Counted from the first letter of the stretch, positions 9,608 through 18,683 are shown. The stretch is DNA of 64,000 nt from Methylobacterium soli (GCF_008806385.1 NZ_VZZK01000025.1:1-64000); one strand, 5' to 3'. Translations and numbers: made by a program. The notes: generated from the sequence alone by a model not told the origin.

Positions 9608-10486
9608 TCAGGCGGTGCGGCGGGCGGGCGCGAGGTCGGCGACCCGCAGAAGGGCGGTCGGGGCAGGGGGGGCCGTGAGGGCGTTCAGCAGGTAGGGCCG
9701 GCGCAGGCCGAGGGCGTGGTGCAGCGCGAGGTCGATGTCGCGGGCATAGAACGGCATCTTCAGCACGAAGGAGACGCCGAAATAGCGCGCCGCGTGGGCG
9801 ATCGGCTCCGGGTCGCCGGTGGTCAACAGGGTGAGGTGCGTGTCGAGCTTCAGGGGCTCGACCTGGCAGGCGAGTTCGAGCCCGTCGAGGCCCGCGAGGT
9901 TGGCGTCGATGAAGGCGAGGCTGTAGGCGCCCATGCGCAGCAGCTTGAGGGCGTGGCGCCCGCTATCGGTCTCGTCCACCACGAGGTTGAAGCCGCTGCG
10001 GGCGAGCACCCGGCCGATCATGCTGCGCCCGGCCTCCGAGGACGACGCGAGCAGCACCGAGGTCGGCTGCTGGCGGCGCGCATTCGCCTGGAGCAGGCTC
10101 TCGATATGCTCGGGATCGAGGGGGGTCTTCAGCACCTCGTAGGCCTGCAGGCTCTGGGCGAGTTCCTGCCATTGCGGAAAGACCCGCGCCGCCACGAACA
10201 CGAGGCAGGCGAGGCTGCCCCCGCGCTTGCGGGCGAGCGCCACCGCCTCCGGACCGCTCAGGCCGTCGAGTTGCAGGCCGACGAAGCCGAGGGACGGGCG
10301 CTTCGTCAGGATGACCTCGATGAGTTCCTCGCCCGAGGCCGCCTCCGTGATCTGCGCCGCGGGATCGAAGCGGCGGACGATGCCCGCGAGGGCCGTGCGC
10401 CGACGGGCATCGGCGTCGGCGATGAGCACGGTCGCTGAAGCGGTGCCCCGTGTCGCTGCGCGGATGTCGGTGATGGGGTCCGGCAT
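9608..10486 (-). CDS. Double receiver-domain protein, both receivers degenerate
   Basis: The 292-residue protein consists of two response-regulator receiver folds (about residues 18-135 and 142-262) and no output domain. Receiver 1 keeps the acidic residues (VLIADADARR) and a conserved lysine (VLKTP), but the phosphoacceptor position is glycine (GFVGLQLDGLSG). Receiver 2 keeps the phosphoacceptor aspartate (LAFIDANLAGLDG), threonine and lysine (VLKMP), but its acidic pair is serine (LLASSSE). The gene lies between xerC and nepR-ecfG on the same strand and shares an 18-bp upstream site with nepR. A signalling or protein-sequestering role is inferred. Confidence 0.75.
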   Translation of the reverse strand: MPDPITDIRAATRGTASATVLIADADARRRTALAGIVRRFDPAAQITEAASGEELIEVILTKRPSLGFVGLQLDGLSGPEAVALARKRGGSLACLVFVAARVFPQWQELAQSLQAYEVLKTPLDPEHIESLLQANARRQQPTSVLLASSSEAGRSMIGRVLARSGFNLVVDETDSGRHALKLLRMGAYSLAFIDANLAGLDGLELACQVEPLKLDTHLTLLTTGDPEPIAHAARYFGVSFVLKMPFYARDIDLALHHALGLRRPYLLNALTAPPAPTALLRVADLAPARRTA

Positions 10487-10567
10487 GGCCTTCCAGTGGG
10501 ATCGAGATCACGTTGCCCCACTCTAGCGCGGTAAATGTAAGCGCTACCTTAACTTGAAAAACTTCGA

Positions 10568-10597
10568 ATCAATGCAATCTCAATAGATTGGATTGAT
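10568..10597 (-). terminator. AT-rich hairpin after xerC, possible terminator
   Basis: The arms ATCAATGCAATCT and AGATTGGATTGAT pair over 13 bp with one mismatch and a 4-nt loop. On the minus strand the hairpin is followed within 10 nt by five Ts, so it may end xerC transcription. It abuts the 18-bp site at 10596-10613 and could instead be a further regulator-binding repeat. Confidence 0.4.
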
Positions 10598-10613
10598 CAG
10601 ATAAATGTCTGAT
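10596..10613. promoter_or_regulatory. 18-bp inverted repeat ATCAGA-N6-TCTGAT upstream of the double-receiver gene
   Basis: ATCAGATAAATGTCTGAT has 6-bp perfect arms. It lies 110 bp upstream of the double-receiver start codon, and the spacer length is identical to that of the site upstream of nepR. It lies in an AT-rich island between xerC and the receiver gene. Confidence 0.6.
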
Positions 10614-10659
10614 ATGATGCAATTCTCGCGGTGTTGCGGGATAGATGGCCGAAATCCAT

Positions 10660-11661
10660 TCAAGTCGATGCGCGTCGCGCGGCCCGTGGATGTGCAGCAT
10701 CGAAGGCGCTCATCAATCGTGCCGCGTCGATCTGTGTGTAGAGCTGCGTGGTCGACAGGGAGGCGTGGCCGAGAAGTTCCTGGATTGCGCGCAATTCTCC
10801 CTGGCGGGCAAGAAGATGCGTCGCGAAGGAGTGTCTCAGGGCGTGCGGCGTCGCGCTCGCGGGCAGGCCGAGGGCGCCGCGCAGCGAGGCCACCGCGTAT
10901 TGGATGATGCGGGGCGAGAGCGGACCGCCCCGGGTCCCGACGAAGAGCGGCCCCTCGGGGGAGAGGTCGTGCGGGCAGGCCGCGAGGTAATCGGCCACCG
11001 CCTGGGCCACCACCGGCAGGATCGGGACCATGCGCTCCTTGTCGCCCTTGCCCCGCACCGTCACGGCGTCGATGCCGGGCACCGGCGCGTCCCGGCGGGT
11101 GAGGCCGAGGGCTTCCGAGATGCGCAGGCCCGCGCCGTAGAGGAGGGCCAACACCGCCGCGTCGCGGGCGAGGATCCAGGGCGCCCGGTCCTCGCCGGCC
11201 CGCAGGTCGACCGTCGTGATGGCCCTGGCCGCCGGCACGGGCAGCGGGCGGGGCAGGCGCCGCTCGACCTTGGGCGAGCGCACCGCGCCGAGGGCCGCCA
11301 CGCTGGCATGCCCCTCGCGCTCCAGGTGCCGGGCGAAGGAGCGCACGCCCGCGAGGGCCCGCATCAGGGACCGGCCCCCGACGCCGTCGGCCCGCCGGGC
11401 CGCCATGAAGCCGCGCACGTCGCGCGGCTTCAGGGCGACGAGCGCCGGGATGGTCGGCATTCCGTGCCGCGCATCGAGATGGACGAGGAATTGACGCAGG
11501 TCGCGCCCATAGGCCTCGACGGTGTTGGCCGCCATGCGGCGCTCGCGGGCAAGCCCGTCCTGCCAGGCGTGGACGGCGGCGCGCAGGGCGGCATCGCCCG
11601 GCAGGGTCAGGTCAGGGGCAGGCTCAAGCGGCATGGCGCGTCTCGCGGCGGATCGGCCCAT
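10660..11661 (-). CDS. xerC: Tyrosine recombinase XerC
   Basis: The 333-residue protein has the N-terminal SAM-like core-binding domain (RMAANTVEAYGRDLRQFLVH) and the catalytic domain with all conserved residues: Arg in LLYGAGLRISEAL, His-x-x-Arg in HALRHSFATHLLA, His in LLGHASLSTTQLY and the nucleophilic Tyr in LYTQ. XerC and XerD resolve chromosome dimers at dif. No phage genes adjoin it, so it is the housekeeping enzyme and not a GTA or prophage integrase. MPLEPAP (11634) is an alternative start. Confidence 0.9.
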   Translation of the reverse strand: MGRSAARRAMPLEPAPDLTLPGDAALRAAVHAWQDGLARERRMAANTVEAYGRDLRQFLVHLDARHGMPTIPALVALKPRDVRGFMAARRADGVGGRSLMRALAGVRSFARHLEREGHASVAALGAVRSPKVERRLPRPLPVPAARAITTVDLRAGEDRAPWILARDAAVLALLYGAGLRISEALGLTRRDAPVPGIDAVTVRGKGDKERMVPILPVVAQAVADYLAACPHDLSPEGPLFVGTRGGPLSPRIIQYAVASLRGALGLPASATPHALRHSFATHLLARQGELRAIQELLGHASLSTTQLYTQIDAARLMSAFDAAHPRAARRAST

Positions 11662-11771
11662 CAGAGCCCGGCACGGTTGACGCCCGGTTGAGATCGCGAA
11701 ATGTCCCGGTCTCCGGCGCCCGATTCCGGCGGTGCCGCCTGCAGACGAGAGCGCGAGAGCCCGCCCATGCC

Positions 11772-12146
11772 ATGATCCGCGTCCTCGACGAGGCGCGCTC
11801 CCGCGACTACTACGCGCGCGCCTTCGGCCTCGCCGTGGCCGAGCGCTTCGACTTTCCCGATTTCACCTTGATCTACCTGCGGGACCCGGCCTCGCCCTTC
11901 GAGCTCGAACTGACCGTCAACAAGGACCGCACCACGCCCTACGATCTCGGCGACGGCTACGGCCACATCGCCGTGACGGTGGACGACGTCGAGGCCGAGC
12001 AGGCCCGCTTCACCCGCGAGGGCCTGCCGGCGACCCCGGTCAAGACCCTGAAGCATGGGGACCGTGCCCTCGCGACCTTCTTCTTCGCCACCGATCCGGA
12101 CGGCTACAAGATCGAGGTGATCCAGCGCGGCGGGCGCTTCGCCTGA
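11772..12146 (+). CDS. Glyoxalase I family protein (VOC superfamily)
   Basis: The 124-residue vicinal-oxygen-chelate protein begins MIRVLDEARSRDYYARAFGL, as in lactoylglutathione lyase, and contains FELELTVNKD, YGHIAVTVDDVEAEQARF and DPDGYKIEVIQRG with the metal ligands Glu and His. It probably isomerises the methylglyoxal-glutathione hemithioacetal, upstream of glyoxalase II. Many family members are about 130 residues and start slightly earlier, so the N-terminus may be short of the first metal histidine; the precise activity is therefore uncertain. Confidence 0.75.
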   Translation: MIRVLDEARSRDYYARAFGLAVAERFDFPDFTLIYLRDPASPFELELTVNKDRTTPYDLGDGYGHIAVTVDDVEAEQARFTREGLPATPVKTLKHGDRALATFFFATDPDGYKIEVIQRGGRFA

Positions 12147-12155
12147 GGCGCCGGC

Positions 12156-12902
12156 TCAAGACCGCCCGACCAGCCGCGTGATCGGGACGTAGTCCGAGAG
12201 GGCCGCGAGGGCGGCGGCGTCCACCAGCGTCACCTTCATGCCGCTCATCCGGATCAGGCCGTCGCGGCGGAGCTGCTGCAGCGTCCGGTTGGTGTGGACC
12301 ACGCTGAGGCCGAGGGCATCGGCCAGCATTTCCTGGATGATCGGCAGCGTGAAGCTGTCGCCCGGCTCGATGCCGGCGAGGCTCAGGCGCTCGCGCAATT
12401 CGAGGAGGAGGTGGCTCATGCGCTCGTAGGCGGTCTGCCGCCCGAGCCGCGTGACCTGGTGGGCGAGCAGGGCGTCCTCGGCGGCCGCGACGGTGCGCAT
12501 CGTGCTGGCGAGCGGCGTCGCGTAATCCTGCGCGATGCAGGCCTCGAGGAGCATGTCGGCCTCCGCCACGACCGCCGGGGTCAGGGCCACGGTGCTGGCG
12601 TAGCGCAGGGGCTCGCGATGCAGGCTGAAGGAGACGAAATCGCCCGGCAGGACGAAGCTGATGATCTGCCGCCGCCCGTCCGCGAGCACCCGCTGCCGGG
12701 CGGCCCAGCCGGAGACGAGGAGGAGGGCCTGCCGGCCCTTGCCGGCCGCGGTCGAGACCTCGAACCGCGAGGCGACGGAGACGGGACGCTGGATCGCGTC
12801 GCGCAGGAGGTCGATCTCGGCCGGCCCGAGGCTGCCGAAGGCGCTGAGCCGGCGGACCAGCGGGTCGGCCGGCACGATGGTCCGTTCCCAGGCTGCGATC
12901 AT
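12156..12902 (-). CDS. Crp/Fnr-family transcriptional regulator
   Basis: The 248-residue protein has a cyclic-nucleotide-binding-like beta barrel (GWAARQRVLADGRRQIISFV then LPGDFVSF) and a C-terminal helix-turn-helix (LPIIQEMLADALGLSVVHTN then RTLQQLRRDGLIRM), typical of the alphaproteobacterial FixK/Fnr-like group. There are no N-terminal cysteines for an Fe-S cluster, so direct oxygen sensing is unlikely. Its ATG overlaps the stop of the preceding receiver gene as ATGA, placing it as the last gene of a three-gene signalling operon. Confidence 0.88.
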   Translation of the reverse strand: MIAAWERTIVPADPLVRRLSAFGSLGPAEIDLLRDAIQRPVSVASRFEVSTAAGKGRQALLLVSGWAARQRVLADGRRQIISFVLPGDFVSFSLHREPLRYASTVALTPAVVAEADMLLEACIAQDYATPLASTMRTVAAAEDALLAHQVTRLGRQTAYERMSHLLLELRERLSLAGIEPGDSFTLPIIQEMLADALGLSVVHTNRTLQQLRRDGLIRMSGMKVTLVDAAALAALSDYVPITRLVGRS

Positions 12903-13300
12903 GGAGCGGTGGACCTCGCGCCTGAGAGGAGATCGGACAGGGTCCGGATCAGGTCCGCGAGCTGGATCGGCTTCTCCAGCCGCGGAACCTGCACGAAGGC
13001 TGTGGGCAGCACCGTGCTGTCGACGCCGGTGGTGAACACGATGGGCACCGCCCGGCGCATCAGCTCCTCGGCCAGGCGATAGACGTCCTCACCCCGCAGG
13101 TTGATGTCGAGGACGGCGGCGTCGAGATCCCGGCCCCGGCTGAGGGCGAGGCCGCGATCGAGATCGGGAACCGGCCCGATCACCTCCGCGCCCACGGCCG
13201 ACAGCGCCCGGGCGATGTCGCCCGCCAGGAAGTACTGGTCCTCGACCACGAGGACGGACCGACCGTCGAGGACATGGCGGTTGGGATTGGAGTCCATCAT
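12899..13300 (-). CDS. Single-domain response regulator
   Basis: The 133-residue stand-alone receiver has the acidic pocket (VLVVEDQYFLAGD), phosphoacceptor aspartate (AAVLDINLRGED), threonine (IVFTTG) and lysine (RLEKPIQLADL). It starts at an ATG overlapping the stop codon of the chimeric kinase (ATGA) and its own stop overlaps the Crp/Fnr start in the same way. It is therefore the likely direct phosphoryl target of the HWE kinase domain encoded just upstream. Confidence 0.88.
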   Translation of the reverse strand: MMDSNPNRHVLDGRSVLVVEDQYFLAGDIARALSAVGAEVIGPVPDLDRGLALSRGRDLDAAVLDINLRGEDVYRLAEELMRRAVPIVFTTGVDSTVLPTAFVQVPRLEKPIQLADLIRTLSDLLSGARSTAP

Positions 13301-16300
13301 CCACCTTGGCCGTCGTCGCCGCGACCGGGCTCGATCTCGATCAGGGGCGGCGCGGCGTTGCGCGCCCCGAGTGGGATCTCGATGACGCAGCGAACCCCGC
13401 CGGGGAGGAATTCCAGGGCGGTCGTCGCGCCGAGCTCGTAGGTCAGGCCCTGCTCGATCAGCTCGCGGCCGAAGCCGCGGCGGGCCGGATCGGTGTTCAT
13501 CAAGCGCACCCCGCTCTCGCGCCATTCGAGGATCAGGCGCTCGCCGCCGCCATCGGGCCCGAAGGACCGCCACGTGATCGCCACGTGCCCCTCCGGCCCC
13601 GTCAACGCCCCATATTTGATCGCGTTCGTCGCCAATTCGTGCAGGGCGAGCCCCAGGGTCTCGGCGGCCTTCTGGCGCAGGCGGACGCCGGGGCCGGTCA
13701 GGGTCACCTGCTCCCCGTCGCGGCCCGAATAGCTGATCACCTCGTCGCCGATCAGCTCGGCGAGGTCGATGCTGGAATCCGCCGTGCGCGTCAGGATGTT
13801 CTGGGTGCGGGCGAGCGCCCCGAGGCGCCCGTCGAAATGGGCCAGGAACTCCGCCAGGGAGGTGGCGCTGTCGGAGGTGCGGTTGGCCACCGAGCGCACC
13901 ACCGCGAGGATGTTCTTCACCCGGTGCTGCAACTCGGCGAGGAGCAGGCGCTGCCGGTCCTCGGCCCGGCGCCGCTCATGGGTGTCCGTGCAGGAGCCGA
14001 ACCATTTCACGATCGACCCGTCCGTCCCCCGCATCGCCTCGGCGCGGGTCGTGAACCAGCGGTAGCGCCCCTTCCGGTCGCGGATGCGGCCCTCGTACAC
14101 GAGGGGCTGCCCGCCATCGCGGGCGCTCTCCCAGGCGGCCTGGAGCGCCTCGCTCTCGTCGGGATGGATCGTCGCGGTCCAGCCCTTGCCGAGGGCGCCC
14201 CCCGCCTCCAGGCCCGTATACTCGTAGAAGCGCGGGTTGAGGTAGTCGCAGTCGAAGTTCGGCAGGAGCGTGAACAGGAAGGCGGGCACCGCCCGCTCCA
14301 TGTGGTGGAAGCGCTCCTCGGTCTCGCGCAGGGCCCGCTCCGCCCGGGCCGTGGCGGTGATGTCCAGGAAGGTCAGCACCACGCCGGCGATGAAGTTGTC
14401 GATGTTGCGATAGGGCAGGACGCGCACGAGGTAGCGCCCGCCCGTGCTCGTGTTCTCGACCTCCCGCTCGATCGTCCCGAGGGTGCGCAGGACCCGCCCG
14501 AGATCCTCCTGCAATTCCTTGTAGACGATCAGCGGCGCGATGTGGGTGATCGGCCGGCCGAGGTCGCTCTCGATCAGGTGGAAGATCTCGACGACGGAGG
14601 GCGTGAAGCTCTTCACGCAGAAATTGTTGTCGAGGAACACCGTGGCGATCTGGGTGCTCTCGAGCAGGTTCTTCAGGTCGCTGTTGGCCCGGTCGAGCTC
14701 GTTGACGCGGTAGCCGAGCTCGCTGTTGACCGTCTGCAATTCCTCGTTCGTCGATTGCAGCTCCTCCTTCGAGGTCTCCAGCTCCTCGTTGGCCGATTGC
14801 AACTCCTCGTTGACCGACTGGTACTCCTCGTTGGAGGATTTGAGCTCCTCGTTGGTGCTCTCCAATTCCTCGATCGTCGCCTGCAGGCGCTCGCGGGTGA
14901 GGCGTAGCTCCGCCTCGAGGCGCTGCACGTGCTCGTCGCGGGCGAAGCTCGGCGAGATGTCGGACGCCTCCTCGCCCTCCAGGATCTCGCCGTCCTGGAA
15001 GATCACGACGTAGTTCGCCGCGTGCTCCTGGCTGGCGCGCGCGGGCTCGACGATCAGCGTCACGATCCGGCGATGCCCGTTGAGGCCCATCTGGATCCGG
15101 TCGGCCTTGACCGGCTTGCCCTCGGTCTCCGCCTTGTGCAGCGCCGCGCGCAGGTCGAGGCGCAGGTCGCGGTGGGCGAGGTTGAGGAGGTTCAGGCTCG
15201 CCGCGCCCGGCGAGGGCGAGAGGTAATGGCCCGTGCGGCCGGAGAAATGCAGCACCTCGTAGGCCGCATCGATGATGACGTAGGCCGGGGCGTAGCGCTC
15301 GGCGATCCGCTCGGCCCGGCGGGTCAGGCTGCCGGCGACCTCGCGCGCACGCGCGGTCTTGTCGGTGTCGCCGCTGCGGTCGACGCTGGAGGTCGCGAGG
15401 GGGAAGTCGGGCAGCACCCGGGTGAGGGTGTCGAGCCGGCGGAAGATGCGGTAGCGCCGGTCCGCCGGGGCGAAGATCTTGGCGTGGCGGGTCACGTTCT
15501 CGGAATTGCCGAGGAACAGGTAGCCGTTGGGGCGCAGCGCGAAGTGGAACAGCGGGATGACGCGGTTCTGCAACTCGTTGTTCAGGTAGATCAGGAGGTT
15601 GCGGCACGAGACGAGATCGAGCCGCGAGAAGGGCGCGTCCTTGATGACGCTGTGCTGGGAGAAGATGCACATCTCCCGCAATTCCTTGACGATGCAGTAG
15701 GTGTTGCCCTCCTTCACGAACCATTGCGTGAGGCGCTCGGGGCTCATCGTGCCGGCGATCGCCTCGCTGTAGCGGCCGACGCGCGCCGCCGCGAGGGCCC
15801 GCCCGTCGATGTCGGTGGCGAAGATCTGCACCTGGGGGACGACGTCGAGGCGGATCATGTGCTCGCGCAGGAGGATGGCGAGGGAGTAGGCCTCCTCGCC
15901 GGTGGCGCATCCGAGCACCCAGACGCGGACCTGATCGCCCGCCCTCTTGCCGGCGAACAGCTTCGGGATGACCTCCTTCTCGACGAACTCGAACTCGCCC
16001 GCGTCCCGGAAGAACTGGGTCACGCCGATGAGCAGGTCGTTGAACAGGTGCTGCACCTCCGCCGGATCGCTTCGGAGGAAGTCGACATAGGCCTCGATCG
16101 CCTCGGTCTGCACCACCTGCATCCGCCGCTGGACGCGCCGCAGGAAGGTGTTCTGCTTGTAGCCGTGGAAATCGTGGCCGGTCTTGTTGCGCAGCACCGC
16201 CGCGATCCGGGTGAGGTGCTTGGAGACCGAGTCCCGGATCTCGTTGAAGGTCCGGGACTTGTGGAGGCGGGCGAGGTGGCGGGCATAGGTCGCCACGTGC

Positions 16301-16902
16301 TCCGGCATCCGGGCGGGCGGCATCACGAAATCGACGATCGCCGCCGCCGTGTTGCTCGTGGAGGCTCCCGCCTCGTGGGCGTCGTCGCGCTGCTCGGCCA
16401 GGGTCAGGCCGCCGCGCTCCTTCACGGCGGTCGCCCCGAGGGTGCCGTCGCTGCCGGTCCCGCCGAGCACGACCGCGACCGCGTGCTCGCCCTGGTCCTC
16501 GGCCAGCGAGACCAGGAAGCTGTCGATCGTCCCCCGCTCGGTCCCGTTCGGCTCCGTCATCCGGACGCTGAAACGGCCCTCGCGCATGATCAGGATGGAG
16601 CTGACGCCCGCGATGTAGACATGGCCGGCCTCGACCTTGGCGCCGTCCACGATGGGGGCGGCCTTGAGGCCCTGGGTCTGGCGCAGGTGACGCAGGATGC
16701 GCGGCTCGTCGAGGGCCTCGCGATATTGCACCACCACGATGTAGGCGATGCCCGCGACGTCGCCGATATGCGAGAGGAAGCTGTCGATCGACCCGATGGC
16801 GGTCGCCGAGGCGCCCACGCCGACGATGACCGGCGAGAGGGCGGGGGAGGCTCCCTCGTTCTCCTCCACGATCGGCTCGGATGGGCTCTCTGGCTCGCTC
16901 AC
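13297..16902 (-). CDS. Chimeric CheB-CheR-PAS-HWE sensor histidine kinase
   Basis: A protein of about 1200 residues. In order: CheB methylesterase-like domain (about 25-210), CheR N- and C-terminal methyltransferase domains (about 220-495, VLGCATGEEAYSLAIL), PAS (about 530-630), a long coiled coil of STNEEL/SVNEEL repeats (about 655-745), two more PAS domains, then an HWE kinase (phospho-His in LLAELQHRVKNIL, HATPase with TNAIKYG and WRE). The CheB serine is in GASATA and the aspartate in GGTGSDG, but the catalytic histidine position is tyrosine (VVVQYREA). GTG at 16902 is chosen; GTG at 16920 is possible. Confidence 0.88.
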   Translation of the reverse strand: MSEPESPSEPIVEENEGASPALSPVIVGVGASATAIGSIDSFLSHIGDVAGIAYIVVVQYREALDEPRILRHLRQTQGLKAAPIVDGAKVEAGHVYIAGVSSILIMREGRFSVRMTEPNGTERGTIDSFLVSLAEDQGEHAVAVVLGGTGSDGTLGATAVKERGGLTLAEQRDDAHEAGASTSNTAAAIVDFVMPPARMPEHVATYARHLARLHKSRTFNEIRDSVSKHLTRIAAVLRNKTGHDFHGYKQNTFLRRVQRRMQVVQTEAIEAYVDFLRSDPAEVQHLFNDLLIGVTQFFRDAGEFEFVEKEVIPKLFAGKRAGDQVRVWVLGCATGEEAYSLAILLREHMIRLDVVPQVQIFATDIDGRALAAARVGRYSEAIAGTMSPERLTQWFVKEGNTYCIVKELREMCIFSQHSVIKDAPFSRLDLVSCRNLLIYLNNELQNRVIPLFHFALRPNGYLFLGNSENVTRHAKIFAPADRRYRIFRRLDTLTRVLPDFPLATSSVDRSGDTDKTARAREVAGSLTRRAERIAERYAPAYVIIDAAYEVLHFSGRTGHYLSPSPGAASLNLLNLAHRDLRLDLRAALHKAETEGKPVKADRIQMGLNGHRRIVTLIVEPARASQEHAANYVVIFQDGEILEGEEASDISPSFARDEHVQRLEAELRLTRERLQATIEELESTNEELKSSNEEYQSVNEELQSANEELETSKEELQSTNEELQTVNSELGYRVNELDRANSDLKNLLESTQIATVFLDNNFCVKSFTPSVVEIFHLIESDLGRPITHIAPLIVYKELQEDLGRVLRTLGTIEREVENTSTGGRYLVRVLPYRNIDNFIAGVVLTFLDITATARAERALRETEERFHHMERAVPAFLFTLLPNFDCDYLNPRFYEYTGLEAGGALGKGWTATIHPDESEALQAAWESARDGGQPLVYEGRIRDRKGRYRWFTTRAEAMRGTDGSIVKWFGSCTDTHERRRAEDRQRLLLAELQHRVKNILAVVRSVANRTSDSATSLAEFLAHFDGRLGALARTQNILTRTADSSIDLAELIGDEVISYSGRDGEQVTLTGPGVRLRQKAAETLGLALHELATNAIKYGALTGPEGHVAITWRSFGPDGGGERLILEWRESGVRLMNTDPARRGFGRELIEQGLTYELGATTALEFLPGGVRCVIEIPLGARNAAPPLIEIEPGRGDDGQGG

Positions 16903-17168
16903 GCTCGTTCTCGACCACACCTGCTTGATCGGACCCGCGCCGGTCTGGGCTCGGGCATCCCCCGATGTCGATCACGCGCCGGCACCGCCTTCTCGGGCCG
17001 GCTTGTCGCGATCGTCCCGTCCGGGTTGTCGGCAGAGATTATCGTACCTTGGGGTTGGTTGCGCCTGTATTTTTGGTCCGGGCGCCGTGCCGCTGGGCGC
17101 CGAGCCCCGGACAGGACGCGAGGCGGGGCGGCGTCGGGCGCGCGGCCGCCGCCCCGGCGGGCGGGGCG

Positions 17169-18167
17169 TCAGAGGTCGGCCGGTTCCGCATCCGGCATCA
17201 CTGCCGCCACGATCGCGCGGCGGATCGTCTGGGCATGGGCCCGGTACTCGTCGGCCCGGGAGGCGTAGCGGGCGGCGAGCCCGGTCTCCGCCGTCTTCTC
17301 GCAGAGGCGCCTGAGGAGCTCGACCCGCTCCTCGACGATGCGCAGGGCCACCCGCAGGGCCTCGTCCACGGCGCTTTCCTGCCGGGTGTCGAGCGCCTGC
17401 CCGGTGAAGGCGTGGCCGATCTGGCAGCGGAAGCGCAGGGGGCCCGATCCCTTGGTCTGGGACAGCACCCCGCCGCAATCCGGGCAGGTCAGGGGCACCG
17501 GCTCGGCGAAATCTCGCAGCCGCTCGCTGTCGAGCTCGCCATCCGCCGCGATGTTGACCTCGAGATGCAGGTCCTGCGGCACCGGCCGCGCAGGGCCCGG
17601 CGCCGAAGCCGCCATCGCGCCGAGCAGGGCCGCGAGTTCCGCCGCCGGGGCGTAGCGATCGACCTCGACCGCCTGCAGGGCGCTGCGCGGCATCTCGGGC
17701 GCCCGGGCTTCCGCCGGGTCCTGCACCAGGGCGGAGCCGCCGCAGGCCTTGACGGACACGAGGCCCGCCGCGCCGTCGTTCAGCTGGCCCGAGAGCACCA
17801 GCCCGATCACCCGCGCCCCGTGGCTGAGCGCGGCCGAGCGGAACAGCGGGTCGACGGCGGGGCGGAAGAGGTTCTCCCGCGGCCCGCGCCGCAGGGCGAT
17901 GGCGCCGCCGAGCACCAGCATGTGCTGGTCCGCGGGGGCCACGTAGATCCGGCCGCGCTCGATCGGCTCGCCGTCGCGGGCGGTCGCGGCGGGCAGGGGG
18001 CCGGCGGCGTCGAGGATGCTGGCAAGCCGGTTCCCGCTCTCGGGCGCGAGGTGCACCACCACGAGGATCGCCGCCGGCAGGTCCGGGCTCAGGCCGCCGC
18101 AGATCGTCCGCAGGACCTCGATCGAGCCCGTCGAGCCGCCGATGACGATGATGTCACGGTTTGCCAA
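17169..18167 (-). CDS. cheB: Stand-alone CheB-type methylesterase with C-terminal zinc-ribbon-like segment
   Basis: The 332-residue protein has an intact CheB triad: Ser in GGSTGSIEVL, His in LVVVHLAPESG and Asp in LSGQLNDGAAG. It lacks the usual receiver domain. After it comes a Cys-rich element (CPDCGG with RFRCQIGHAF) and a helical tail. No ATG fits the domain start; a TTG at 18167 has GAGAGG about 11 nt upstream, while an ATG at 18242 would add 25 residues. It lies 266 bp downstream of the chimeric kinase gene on the same strand and might supply the methylesterase activity that kinase's CheB domain seems to have lost. Confidence 0.78.
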   Translation of the reverse strand: MANRDIIVIGGSTGSIEVLRTICGGLSPDLPAAILVVVHLAPESGNRLASILDAAGPLPAATARDGEPIERGRIYVAPADQHMLVLGGAIALRRGPRENLFRPAVDPLFRSAALSHGARVIGLVLSGQLNDGAAGLVSVKACGGSALVQDPAEARAPEMPRSALQAVEVDRYAPAAELAALLGAMAASAPGPARPVPQDLHLEVNIAADGELDSERLRDFAEPVPLTCPDCGGVLSQTKGSGPLRFRCQIGHAFTGQALDTRQESAVDEALRVALRIVEERVELLRRLCEKTAETGLAARYASRADEYRAHAQTIRRAIVAAVMPDAEPADL

Positions 18168-18683
18168 GTTTCGGGTGCCTCTCTGATCCGTCGTCAGGAT
18201 GACCGCGGACCTGCGCGATCGAAGCGCGGGAGACACGCCCATGGCTGTCGGCCCGCATCGTACGAACTGCTTCGGCACCGCGCATAGACATGGATCAAAT
18301 TTCGGTCGCGCCGGGCGCCGGATGTTGCCGCGCGAGGCCGGCGGAGCCCCCGCCGGCTCCGATCCGGCGTGGCCCGGATGGCCAAGCCCTCGCCTCGCGC
18401 CCGCAGGCGACCGATGCCGAGGACAGGCCCGCATCGAGCTTGAGTATTCGTTTCCGGGTCAAAAACTAAAATAGGTTAAAATCGCTTCTTCGAAAGTGTC
18501 AATTTCGCAGATGGGAACCGATGCGAAGCAAAAACATTGCTCGATAGCTTCCATTGCGCAGGCTTATCCGTGCCGAAGAACGGGCCACTCGGCCTCCGCG
18601 CGGGTGATGAGCTCGGGCATCGACCCGAAATCGGAGCGTTCTTTGCGCGCCAGCGCGCCCCTTGGCTCAGGAGTTTCGAGAAC
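18168..18683. other. 516-bp divergent intergenic region (cheB / ferritin-like gene)
   Basis: No gene was found. The left part is the cheB leader. The right part, from about 18440, is AT-rich and holds the promoter candidate at 18514-18538. No tRNA or riboswitch was recognised. Confidence 0.4.
18514..18538 (+). promoter_or_regulatory. Near-consensus EcfG promoter upstream of the ferritin-like gene
   Basis: GGAAC-N16-CATT differs by one base from the EcfG consensus GGAAC-N16/17-CGTT. It lies 145 bp upstream of the ferritin-like gene, in an AT-rich region. Genes of that family are frequent members of general stress regulons, which supports the reading. Confidence 0.4.

Noticed and set aside
10660-11661. 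xerC as a phage or island integrase
   Set aside because: The protein has XerC features, and it lies 24 kb from the GTA with no flanking direct repeats.
14929-17268. 779-codon open frame opposite the chimeric kinase gene
   Set aside because: It mirrors the high-GC third positions of the real gene, has no domain, and its composition (Asp/Arg/Gly/Val/Leu rich) is typical for antisense frames.
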